NCBI GenBank assembly: GCA_023205875.1
Contig: CP060756.1
Coordinates: forward strand, 1,302,001-1,366,000
Source: Chloropicon primus
Lineage: Eukaryota > Chlorophyta > Chloropicophyceae > Chloropicales > Chloropicaceae
DNA length: 64,000 bases
Direction: 5' to 3'
The position numbers and the translations under genes were made by a program. The notes under the pieces are model-generated. The model did not search any database, had not been told where the DNA came from, and saw only the letters and a list, made by a program, of their open reading frames with translations. Below, piece after piece: positions 57,501-64,000 of this stretch (positions within the stretch are counted from its first letter, which is position 1; every line of letters starts with the position of its first letter).

Positions 57501-60500
57501 CTTGGTTCACAGCAGTGCCACGTAGCATCACCGTATCTTGTTTGGAACCATCTTCAAGAGGACCGAGAACGCAAGCGATGCAAGCTTCAGCACGCACGTA
57601 ACCGTCTGCTGATGCATCCAAGGTCTTGCAACGCCCATCAGGCGCAAGCATGCCTGCGATTTGAATAGAAAAGAAAGTGTTTCTGTACATGTGTATCTCA
57701 GCACCGCACACAAGACCCTTCGAGAGTTGACCTAGAACAAGGCCCATGTAGGACATGTGTGCTGCGACAAGAGAGGATGAACAAGCCGTATCAACAGCTG
57801 CACAAGCTCCTTGCAAACCATATGTGAAGGACAGTCGCCCTGCAGAAACACCCAAAGAACCTGACGTAACCGCATGAACCTCAGACTTATGGCCATAACC
57901 AGCATAGATATTGCTGTATTCAACATGCTGAGTACCCACCATCACACCCATCCTCTGTTTCTGATGCATCCAACTCGAGGAAGAATCGGATTCCATGCTG
58001 TGCAGAGCTTCATACGATACCTCGAGAAGAAGACGTTGGTGAGGATCCATCCAACACGCCTCAGAGCGAGATACGCCAAAACATGGTATATCGAAGAGCT
58101 CTATGCCGTCAAGGAAACCACCAAAACGGATTGGCACAATGGGCGCACCATCCTTGTAATCCTCATCAGCGTCCCAGCGCATGTGTGGAACCCTCCAAAT
58201 ACTGTCCCCAGCATTGGAAGTCTGGCAAAGATTGTGTTCAGGAGTGGGTAACCGTGCCGCAAGACTCAACATATGAACACTCACAGATCCTTCAGAGACT
58301 GTCCGAATGCCTGTCGATATTGCAGCAGAAGCCAAAGGCACCTGCTTCGGACCAAGCAAGGTCTCTGCGTATTCAATGATAGCATGAACGCTTGGATAGT
58401 CAAAGATCAGCATCCCAGGCAAATCAATACCAAGGCTCTGCTCAAGAGATGAACGCAATTCCATCGCACCAAGGGAATCAAGACCTGCAGCCATCAATGG
58501 TTCATCGGGATTCGTATCATGACCCACGACAGCATGCACAGCATCCTTGACCTTCTGCTGTAATACGTCCGCATCCATGCCAGAGGTTCCAGAGCTTTGT
58601 CTTGGCTCAATAAAACTCTCTGCGTATTCAATGATAGCATGAACGCTTGGATAGTCAAAGATCAGCATCCCAGGCAAATCAATACCAAGGCTTTGCTCAA
58701 GAGATGAACGCAACTCCATCGCACCAAGGGAATCAAGACCTGCAGCCATCAATGGATCGTCTGGGCTCACCTCATGACCCACGACAGCATGCACAGCATC
58801 CTTGACCTTCTGCTGTAATACGTCCGCATCCAAAGTCATGCCGGATGCAGCGCTGGCAGATGTGTTGGACATTCTTGTGGCATCGATAGAAGAACCGTGA
58901 CCATGAGATGCAGTGTCATGCATATTTGAGAATAGTGGAGGAACATGTGTCATGCGAGAGAGGAATCTATCCCACATGAAGCGCTGAACAGCAACTTGGG
59001 CGTGAGATGACCACATCGCATTGTCCAAGCAACCACCACCACCACAAACACGACCTGCAATACTCTCCAAGGCGAACAATCCTTCATACGGAGACAACAT
59101 GTAAAGACCCATCTGCTCCATGCGCTTGGCATGCTTGACTGCCATGCCACCAGATGCCCAAGGACCCCACTGGACACTCACAGCACTCACGCCTGCATTC
59201 TGCCACATGTGAGCTTGGGCATCCAATACAGCATTGGCTGCAGCGTAATTCGTTTGTCCAGCTGATCCAAGCAAAGCAGCAACAGAAGAGAAGAGAACTT
59301 GAGCACCCATGGCTTCCATTGCAAATGTCTTCGCCAGCTGATGCAAGCCCACAACCTTGGGAGCAAATACTTGCTTCACAGATTGTGCTGTCTGGTTGCT
59401 GAGCACAGAATCAGCAAGGACTCCGCCAGCATGCATCACACCTTGTACGCCAAGACCTCCAAGCAAGTGACAATCTTCAGCACAGGACACATCGCAATGC
59501 AGTATTTGCACCTCCGCACCGCAACTGTGACCACACAAACCCTTGCTCATGGACTTGATGTGACCAGTGCGACCCAACATCAACACGCAATCGATTCCGT
59601 GTTGAGTGAGATGCTGTCCTGTCAGCAGTCCAAGAGCACCAGTGCCTCCCGTCACAACCCATGATCCTGCCACGGAAGACAGTGACTGAGAAGAATGAGG
59701 GAAACATGGAACCATAGCTGCAGTCTCCACCATGCTCTGATCCACATATACACACCAGCCTCCGCCATTGTGAATCTCACTTAGAGGCAAACAAGACTCA
59801 TCAACCTTATTGCTTGTGTCATGAGATCCAAAGTGCAGTGAAGTGGATTGTACGCCACTCAGAGCACAAGCTCGTAGAATGCCGTATATCATAGCATTTC
59901 CCTGGTCCCCGACAAAAGGTGCAGGAACACCACAAGAGGTGGATGTGGTTGATTTGGAAACCAACTTGAGGTCGCAAGAGCTCATTTGGTTGTATTTGTC
60001 CTGAAGGACAGCAATTGTACTCAGGGATAATGCCACAAGGGACGCAGGGTGATCGAGCAAGCACGATTTCTGCTCAACAAAAGAGTCAGCGTCTCCTCCG
60101 CTCCATACGTGGCATGAAGATGCACTCATGTCATCCAAGACTTGCGCAGAAGAGATCACAGGGCACACAGATTGCCATGACAACGTGTACTGCACTTGCT
60201 CGGAGAGGTCCGCGGAGCTTCTCATACGGCTCAGCGGCACCGACAAGTCTTTCCTATGTAGAGTACCATTCAACTCCACCGCACCGAATCTTGACATCTC
60301 CGTACGACTGGACTTGCCACGGTTGGCCAAGCATAGCCAATCCCCGGCACTGGAATACGAAGATGTTCCCATCCTCATAGCATCTGCGCCACAAGCAAGT
60401 CCACTGAGATGACTCCATTCACCAAGTCCCAAACACATTGCGAGATGAACAGGGTTCACCACGTATCCGTCTTCTGAGGAAACCATCTCGTTGATGTTTG

Positions 60501-63500
60501 GCAACATGTATCCCAAATAGGTTGCGGAAGGACTGGCATTGCTGAGATCAGTATCAAAGACCCTCATGTGCTTTTGCACATCGTCTTCACTGTGATGATT
60601 TGTTGAGGGTGCCCACTGAGTTGTGCCTGCTAGACACGTTTTAGACTGAGAGGAACCTCCGCAGACTACACTAATCTCATTCTTCCTCTGCACTAGGACG
60701 TTCACAGTTTGCGACGTTGAATCATCCAGTACAATTGGTGCGGGCATGGTGAGATTGCGCATCACATATGAATCGGTCTTTTCATTCTTGCCGCCAGATC
60801 TTAGAACGTCAATCGTACCGGCACACATCTCAATCAGGGATCCCATACCTGCGATGGGTCTGCCGTTGAATAAGTGTTGCCAAATGAAAGCATGCTGTAC
60901 TCTATTCAGCATACCCTCGAGGCTAATATCTCCACCCTGCGCAAAGGCAACACGTGACAAGAGTTTTGGGAGTTTGCACACATACCAACAACGCTCACGT
61001 TGCCACAGCATGACCAAACCTGGACGAGATACAGTATCAATATTTCCAACAGATCCACTGCAATGAGATAACAGTGCATGGGCATTGGTGCCCTGGAACG
61101 CAAATGCCCCAACTTCGCCGATGCACACATCTCCACATGCCAATGAGCTTGATTGACGACTCAGATCAACAGCGCCACCAACCATGCTCAGTATGTGATG
61201 ATTCAGATGTCTCAAGTGACTGATGGCACTAGCTGATTTGTGCATCAGATTGCCTGCGAGCTGAACCATACCAGCCATACCAGCTGCTGCTTCACTATGC
61301 CCCATATTGCTCTTCACTCCAGACATGTGGACAGGGAAGTCCCGTTTGGTGGCCTCGGAGAGTAACACAGCAGATGCTGCACCGACCTCAATGGGGTCAC
61401 CAAGAGGAGTACCTGTACCGTGCATCTGCAAGACCTGTACATTCCAGGCATCAAGGTCTGCCGAGTGCAAGCTCATACGCATCACTTGCTGTTGAGAGGG
61501 TCCGTGCGGTGCGGTCAAAGCACTGGATCGCCCATCTTGGTTCACAGCAGTGCCACGTAGCATCACCGTATCTTGTTTGGAACCATCTTCAAGAGGACCA
61601 AGAACGCAAGCGATGCAAGCTTCAGCACGCACGTAACCGTCTGCTGATGCATCTAAGGTCTTGCAACGCCCATCAGGCGCAAGCATGCCTGCTCTCTGAA
61701 TAGAACCAAATGTGTCTCTACTGATTTGAAGGTCAACACCGCACACAAGACCCTTCGAGAGTTGACCTAGAACAAGGCCCATGTAGGACATGTGTGCTGC
61801 GACAAGAGAGGATGAACAAGCCGTATCAACAGCTGCACAAGCTCCTTGCAAACCATATGTGAAGGACAGTCGCCCTGCAGAAACACTCAAAGAACCTGAC
61901 GTAACCGCATGAACCTCAGACTTATGGCCATAACCAGCATAGATATTGCTGTACTCTATTTTTTGTGTACCCACCATCACACCCATCCTCTGTTTCTGAT
62001 GCATCCAACTCGAGGAAGAATCGGATTCCATGCTGTGCAGAGCTTCATACGATACCTCGAGAAGAAGACGTTGGTGAGGATCCATCCAACACGCCTCAGA
62101 GCGAGATACGCCAAAACATGGTATATCGAAGAGCTCTATGCCGTCAAGGAAACCACCAAAACGGATTGGCACAATGGGCGCACCATCCTTGTAATCCTCA
62201 TCAGCGTCCCAGCGCATGTGTGGAACCCTCCAAATACTGTCCCCAGCATTGGAAGTCTGGCAAAGATTGTGTTCAGGAGTGGGTAACCGTGCCGCAAGAC
62301 TCAACATATGAACACTCACAGATCCTTCAGAGACTGTCCGAATGCCTGTCGATATTGCAGCAGAAGCCAAAGGCACCTGCTTCGGACCAAGCAAGGTCTC
62401 TGCGTATTCAATGATAGCATGAACGCTTGGATAGTCAAAGATCAGCATCCCAGGCAAATCAATACCAAGGCTTTGCTCAAGAGATGAACGCAACTCCATC
62501 GCACCAAGGGAATCAAGACCTGCAGCCATCAATGGATCGTCTGGGCTCACCTCATGACCCACGACAGCATGCACAGCTTCCTTGACCTTCTGCTGTAATA
62601 CGTCCGCATCCAAAGTCATGCCGGATGCAGCGCTGGCAGATGTGTTGGACATTCTTGTGGCATCGATAGAAGAACCGTGACCATGAGATGCAGTGTCATG
62701 CATATTTGAGAATAGTGGAGGAACATGTGTCATGCGAGAGAGGAATCTATCCCACATGAAGCGCTGAACAGCAACTTGGGCGTGAGATGACCACATCGCA
62801 TTGTCCAAGCAACCACCACCACCACAAACACGACCTGCAATACTCTGCAAGGCGAACAATCCTTCATACGGAGACAACATGTAAAGACCCATCTGCTCCA
62901 TGCGCTTGGCATGCTTGACTGCCATGCCACCAGATGCCCAAGGACCCCACTGGACACTCACAGCACTCACGCCTGCATTCTGCCACATGTGAGCTTGGGC
63001 ATCCAATACAGCATTGGCTGCAGCGTAATTCGTTTGTCCAGCTGATCCAAGCAAAGCAGCAACAGAAGAGAAGAGAACTTGAGCACCCATGGCTTCCATT
63101 GCAAATGTCTTCGCCAGCTGATGCAAGCCCACAACCTTGGGAGCAAATACTTGCTTCACAGATTGTGCTGTCTGGTTGCTGAGCACAGAATCAGCAAGGA
63201 CTCCGCCAGCATGCATCACACCTTGTACGCCAAGACCTCCAAGCAAGTGACAATCTTCAGCACAGGACACATCGCAATGCAGTATTTGCACCTCCGCACC
63301 GCAACTGTGACCACACAAACCCTTGCTCATGGACTTGATGTGACCAGTGCGACCCAACATCAACACGCAATCGATTCCGTGTTGAGTGAGATGCTGTCCT
63401 GTCAGCAGTCCAAGAGCACCAGTGCCTCCCGTCACAACCCATGATCCTGCCACGGAAGACAGTGACTGAGAAGAATGAGGGAAACATGGAACCATAGCTG

Positions 63501-64000
63501 CAGTCTCCACCATGCTCTGATCCACATATACACACCAGCCTCCGCCATTGTGAATCTCACTTAGAGGCAAACAAGACTCATCAACCTTATTGCTTGTGTC
63601 ATGAGATCCAAAGTGCAGTGAAGTGGATTGTACGCCACTCAGAGCACAAGCTCGTAGAATGCCGTATATCATAGCATTTCCCTGGTCCCCGACAAAAGGT
63701 GCAGGAACACCACAAGAGGTGGATGTGGTTGATTTGGAAACCAACTTGAGGTCGCAAGAGCTCATTTGGTTGTATTTGTCCTGAAGGACAGCAATTGTAC
63801 TCAGGGATAATGCCACAAGGGACGCAGGGTGATCGAGCAAGCACGATTTCTGCTCAACAAAAGAGTCAGCGTCTCCTCCGCTCCATACGTGGCATGAAGA
63901 TGCACTCATGTCATCCAAGACTTGCGCAGAAGAGATCACAGGGCACACAGATTGCCATGACAACGTGTACTGCACTTGCTCGGAGAGGTCCGCGGAGCTT
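52405..64000 (-). CDS. Giant modular trans-AT-like type I polyketide synthase, internal part (runs off right edge)
   Basis: An open frame of more than 3,850 codons continues in from beyond the right edge; nothing like a start codon context occurs, and the sequence at the edge matches the interior of sister modules (DLSEQVQYTLSWQ). Domain order from the edge: half KR and KR-ACP (module 1), KS-DH*-KR-ACP-ACP (module 2), KS-DH*-KR-ACP (module 3), KS-DH (start of module 4). Intact motifs include KS DTACSSSL/HGTGT/GHSEAAAG in modules 2-4 and duplicate ACP serines in module 2. The DH of module 4 has the canonical HVISGQALLP and CPAVLDASLQ. The frame passes into the neighbouring one at 52,405-52,465. 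Chain-building is from the right; the loading module is outside the window. Confidence 0.93.
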   Translation of the reverse strand, partial: SSADLSEQVQYTLSWQSVCPVISSAQVLDDMSASSCHVWSGGDADSFVEQKSCLLDHPASLVALSLSTIAVLQDKYNQMSSCDLKLVSKSTTSTSCGVPAPFVGDQGNAMIYGILRACALSGVQSTSLHFGSHDTSNKVDESCLPLSEIHNGGGWCVYVDQSMVETAAMVPCFPHSSQSLSSVAGSWVVTGGTGALGLLTGQHLTQHGIDCVLMLGRTGHIKSMSKGLCGHSCGAEVQILHCDVSCAEDCHLLGGLGVQGVMHAGGVLADSVLSNQTAQSVKQVFAPKVVGLHQLAKTFAMEAMGAQVLFSSVAALLGSAGQTNYAAANAVLDAQAHMWQNAGVSAVSVQWGPWASGGMAVKHAKRMEQMGLYMLSPYEGLFALQSIAGRVCGGGGCLDNAMWSSHAQVAVQRFMWDRFLSRMTHVPPLFSNMHDTASHGHGSSIDATRMSNTSASAASGMTLDADVLQQKVKEAVHAVVGHEVSPDDPLMAAGLDSLGAMELRSSLEQSLGIDLPGMLIFDYPSVHAIIEYAETLLGPKQVPLASAAISTGIRTVSEGSVSVHMLSLAARLPTPEHNLCQTSNAGDSIWRVPHMRWDADEDYKDGAPIVPIRFGGFLDGIELFDIPCFGVSRSEACWMDPHQRLLLEVSYEALHSMESDSSSSWMHQKQRMGVMVGTQKIEYSNIYAGYGHKSEVHAVTSGSLSVSAGRLSFTYGLQGACAAVDTACSSSLVAAHMSYMGLVLGQLSKGLVCGVDLQISRDTFGSIQRAGMLAPDGRCKTLDASADGYVRAEACIACVLGPLEDGSKQDTVMLRGTAVNQDGRSSALTAPHGPSQQQVMRMSLHSADLDAWNVQVLQMHGTGTPLGDPIEVGAASAVLLSEATKRDFPVHMSGVKSNMGHSEAAAGMAGMVQLAGNLMHKSASAISHLRHLNHHILSMVGGAVDLSRQSSSLACGDVCIGEVGAFAFQGTNAHALLSHCSGSVGNIDTVSRPGLVMLWQRERCWYVCKLPKLLSRVAFAQGGDISLEGMLNRVQHAFIWQHLFNGRPIAGMGSLIEMCAGTIDVLRSGGKNEKTDSYVMRNLTMPAPIVLDDSTSQTVNVLVQRKNEISVVCGGSSQSKTCLAGTTQWAPSTNHHSEDDVQKHMRVFDTDLSNASPSATYLGYMLPNINEMVSSEDGYVVNPVHLAMCLGLGEWSHLSGLACGADAMRMGTSSYSSAGDWLCLANRGKSSRTEMSRFGAVELNGTLHRKDLSVPLSRMRSSADLSEQVQYTLSWQSVCPVISSAQVLDDMSASSCHVWSGGDADSFVEQKSCLLDHPASLVALSLSTIAVLQDKYNQMSSCDLKLVSKSTTSTSCGVPAPFVGDQGNAMIYGILRACALSGVQSTSLHFGSHDTSNKVDESCLPLSEIHNGGGWCVYVDQSMVETAAMVPCFPHSSQSLSSVAGSWVVTGGTGALGLLTGQHLTQHGIDCVLMLGRTGHIKSMSKGLCGHSCGAEVQILHCDVSCAEDCHLLGGLGVQGVMHAGGVLADSVLSNQTAQSVKQVFAPKVVGLHQLAKTFAMEAMGAQVLFSSVAALLGSAGQTNYAAANAVLDAQAHMWQNAGVSAVSVQWGPWASGGMAVKHAKRMEQMGLYMLSPYEGLFALESIAGRVCGGGGCLDNAMWSSHAQVAVQRFMWDRFLSRMTHVPPLFSNMHDTASHGHGSSIDATRMSNTSASAASGMTLDADVLQQKVKDAVHAVVGHEVSPDDPLMAAGLDSLGAMELRSSLEQSLGIDLPGMLIFDYPSVHAIIEYAESFIEPRQSSGTSGMDADVLQQKVKDAVHAVVGHDTNPDEPLMAAGLDSLGAMELRSSLEQSLGIDLPGMLIFDYPSVHAIIEYAETLLGPKQVPLASAAISTGIRTVSEGSVSVHMLSLAARLPTPEHNLCQTSNAGDSIWRVPHMRWDADEDYKDGAPIVPIRFGGFLDGIELFDIPCFGVSRSEACWMDPHQRLLLEVSYEALHSMESDSSSSWMHQKQRMGVMVGTQHVEYSNIYAGYGHKSEVHAVTSGSLGVSAGRLSFTYGLQGACAAVDTACSSSLVAAHMSYMGLVLGQLSKGLVCGAEIHMYRNTFFSIQIAGMLAPDGRCKTLDASADGYVRAEACIACVLGPLEDGSKQDTVMLRGTAVNQDGRSSALTAPHGPSQQQVMRMSLHSADLDAWNVQVLQMHGTGTPLGDPIEVGAASAVLLSEATKRDFPVHMSGVKSNMGHSEAAAGMAGMVQLAGNLMHKSASAISHLRHLNHHILSMLGSGSDKNNSLAVDLSRQSSSLACGDASVGGVSGFAFQGTNAHALLSHCSGSVGNIDTVSRPGLVMLWQRERCWYVCKLPKLLSRVAFAQGGDISLEGMLNRVQHAFIWQHLFNGRPIAGMGSLIEMCAGTIDVLRSGGKNEKTDSYVMRNLTMPAPIVLDDSTSQTVNVLVQRKNEISVVCGGSSQSKTCLAGTTQWAPSTNHHSEDDVQKHTRVFDTDLSNASPSATYLGYMLPNINEMVSSEDGYVVNPVHLAMCLGLGEWSHLSGLACGADAMRMGTSSYSSAGDWLCLANRGKSSRTEMSRFGAVELNGTLHRKDLSVPLSRMRSSADLSEQVQYTLSWQSVCPVISSAQVLDDMSASSCHVWSGGDADSFVEQKSCLLDHPASLVALSLSTIAVLQDKYNQMSSCDLKLVSKSTTSTSCGVPAPFVGDQGNAMIYGILRACALSGVQSTSLHFGSHDTSNKVDESCLPLSEIHNGGGWCVYVDQSMVETAAMVPCFPHSSQSLSSVAGSWVVTGGTGALGLLTGQHLTQHGIDCVLMLGRTGHIKSMSKGLCGHSCGAEVQILHCDVSCAEDCHLLGGLGVQGVMHAGGVLADSVLSNQTAQSVKQVFAPKVVGLHQLAKTFAMEAMGAQVLFSSVAALLGSAGQTNYAAANAVLDAQAHMWQNAGVSAVSVQWGPWASGGMAVKHAKRMEQMGLYMLSPYEGLFALQSIADRVCGGGGCLDNAMWSSHAQVAVQRFMWDRFLSRMTHVPPLFSNMHDTASHGHGSSIDATRMSNTSASAASGMTLDADVLQQKVKDAVHAVVGHEVSPDDPLMAAGLDSLGAMELRSSLEQSLGIDLPGMLIFDYPSVHAIIEYAETLLGPKQVPLASAAISTGIRTVSEGSVSVHMLSLAARLPTPEHNLCQTSNAGDSIWRVPHMRWDADEDYKDGAPIVPIRFGGFLDGIELFDIPCFGVSRSEACWMDPHQRLLLEVSYEALHSMESDSSSSWMHQKQRMGVMVGTQHVEYSNIYAGYGHKSEVHAVTSGSLSVSAGRLSFTYGLQGACAAVDTACSSSLVAAHMSYMGLVLGQLSKGLVCGVDLQISRDTFGSIQRAGMLAPDGRCKTLDASADGYVRAEACIACVLGPLEDGSKQDTVMLRGTAVNQDGRSSALTAPHGPSQQQVMRMSLHSADLDAWNVQVLQMHGTGTPLGDPIEVGAASAVLLSEATKRDFPVHMSGVKSNMGHSEAAAGMAGMVQLAGNLMHKSASAISHLRHLNHHILSMLGSGSDKNNSLAVDLSRQSSSLACGDASVGGVSGFAFQGTNAHALLSHCSGSVGNIDTVSRPGLVMLWQRERCWYTVDFDLMVSCAPARVLPNSCIFTCKMYHPAMAYLWDHVISGQALLPGAAFMELGYSSIASALRDSGLACEYSMCDSVIASPLSLEDLGENMVNSLYCTAELQLDTGGLTISSENTGRSQKRLHVHGKVQMQQAKDKRVNGDIERTGFSREVVRSKSRTLVNGAYLYPFFAAHGLQYGPSFALLSSVWLGSNEVHQPQFDIAVGNVENVLPTEDRGFKLCPAVLDASLQVGAAEECAP
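54555..58364 (-). other. PKS module 3: KS-DH*-KR-ACP
   Basis: KS ~57,010-58,290, inactive-looking DH* ~56,150-56,940, KR ~54,900-56,110, ACP ~54,560-54,790. Nearly identical to module 5 except in the KS, where the island CGAEIHMYRNTFFSIQIAGM (57,655-57,705) replaces GVDLQISRDTFGSIQRAGM. One SLSVS-to-SLGVS change is also seen. KR alone would leave a beta-hydroxyl on the chain. Confidence 0.85.
58365..62394 (-). other. PKS module 2: KS-DH*-KR-ACP-ACP (twin carrier)
   Basis: KS ~61,080-62,330 (DTACSSS near 61,810), DH-like ~60,200-61,000, structural and catalytic KR ~58,960-60,170, then two ACPs (~58,620-58,840 and ~58,365-58,590). The second ACP is joined by a short ESFIEPRQSSGTSG linker and has one variant loop (HDTNPDEPL instead of HEVSPDDPL). 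The DH-like domain keeps a His (HLFNGRPIAG) but the second motif reads VNPVHLAMCL, lacking the catalytic Asp, so it is probably inactive. The KS differs from the others at QKIEY and at GDVCIGEVGAFAF, and has lost an SGSDKNNS loop. Confidence 0.85.
62395..64000 (-). other. PKS module 1 (partial): KR and ACP
   Basis: From the edge inward: a non-catalytic structural half of a ketoreductase (~63,450-64,000), the NADPH-binding ketoreductase half (GGTGALG near 63,402-63,440; Tyr in TNYAAANA near 63,000), and an acyl carrier protein with its phosphopantetheine Ser in LDSLGAMEL at ~62,490-62,520. The KR has VLADSVL where B-type KRs have an LDD motif (the last Asp kept), suggesting B-type stereochemistry. 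Confidence 0.85.

Larger units (their letters stand above)
40896..58345 (-). repeat. 8.72-kb tandem duplication of a PKS bimodule
   Basis: The block of modules 5+6 (40,896-49,619) repeats as modules 3+4 (49,620-58,345). Markers give the period: the same GAGATCC in the KR region lies at 47,041 and 55,764 (offset 8,723), and the same DH-ER junction at 43,681 and 52,405. Modules 1 and 2 continue the series with single-module offsets (63,603; 59,823; 55,764). Only a few substitutions were noticed across each pair outside the KS islands. Confidence 0.92.

Noticed and set aside
40896-64000. Repeated plus-strand frames (e.g. 62-125 residues) across the PKS
   Set aside because: They repeat at module spacing because the coding strand underneath repeats; products are shadows.
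40896-64000. CRISPR array or satellite
   Set aside because: The repeat is kilobases long, in frame and coding; it is PKS module duplication.
1-64000. tRNA or rRNA genes
   Set aside because: No cloverleaf-like T-loop/A-box/B-box pattern or rRNA core was recognised by eye; a covariance search would be needed to exclude them fully.

Overview
The window looks like nuclear DNA from a compact green-algal genome. Genes are dense and most have 0 to 2 introns of about 87-177 bp. The introns are GT-AG with a CTGAC-type branch site, and UGUAA-like 3' signals follow several genes. One gene is an LQY1-type photosystem II maintenance protein. The AGG/CTC/GAG-rich codon use, the giant modular polyketide synthase (PKS) and the Fanzor gene would suit a prasinophyte such as Chloropicophyceae. 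That placement is inference; no rRNA or organelle marker is present.

Positions 1-36,900 are GC-rich housekeeping and accessory genes, often divergent pairs: a secreted WW-domain protein (left edge), a plastid DUF493 protein, a PWWP-TFIIS fusion, RNase HII, a mitochondrial carrier, threonine aldolase, an Asp/Asn beta-hydroxylase-like protein, SWC4/DMAP1, katanin p80, a tyrosinase with an 11-residue-repeat tail, two tandem small secreted acidic proteins, a Fanzor (eukaryotic TnpB-like RNA-guided nuclease) with a structured putative guide-RNA region at its 3' end, an Mpv17/PMP22 protein, a kanadaptin-like FHA protein, LQY1, a small coiled-coil protein, a 1,682-residue possible bridge-type lipid-transfer protein, SDA1 and RRN3.

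Positions 36,920-64,000 are a sharply different, lower-GC block read on the minus strand. It is the 3' end of one giant intronless type I modular PKS that runs off the right edge. Seven modules are visible in translation order (right to left): KR-ACP (partial); KS-DH*-KR-ACP-ACP; KS-DH*-KR-ACP; KS-DH-ER-KR-ACP; KS-DH*-KR-ACP; KS-DH-ER-KR-ACP; and KS-DH*-ACP followed by a BAHD-like acyltransferase domain instead of a thioesterase. No module contains an acyltransferase (AT) loading domain, so malonyl loading is probably in trans. Modules 3+4 and 5+6 form a nearly identical 8.72-kb tandem duplication, punctuated by short divergent islands inside the KS domains. The reading frame is offset once, at 52,405-52,465.

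The items most worth follow-up are the trans-AT-like PKS with acyltransferase release and its homogenised modules, the intact Fanzor with its candidate guide RNA, the secreted WW protein, and the PWWP-TFIIS fusion.
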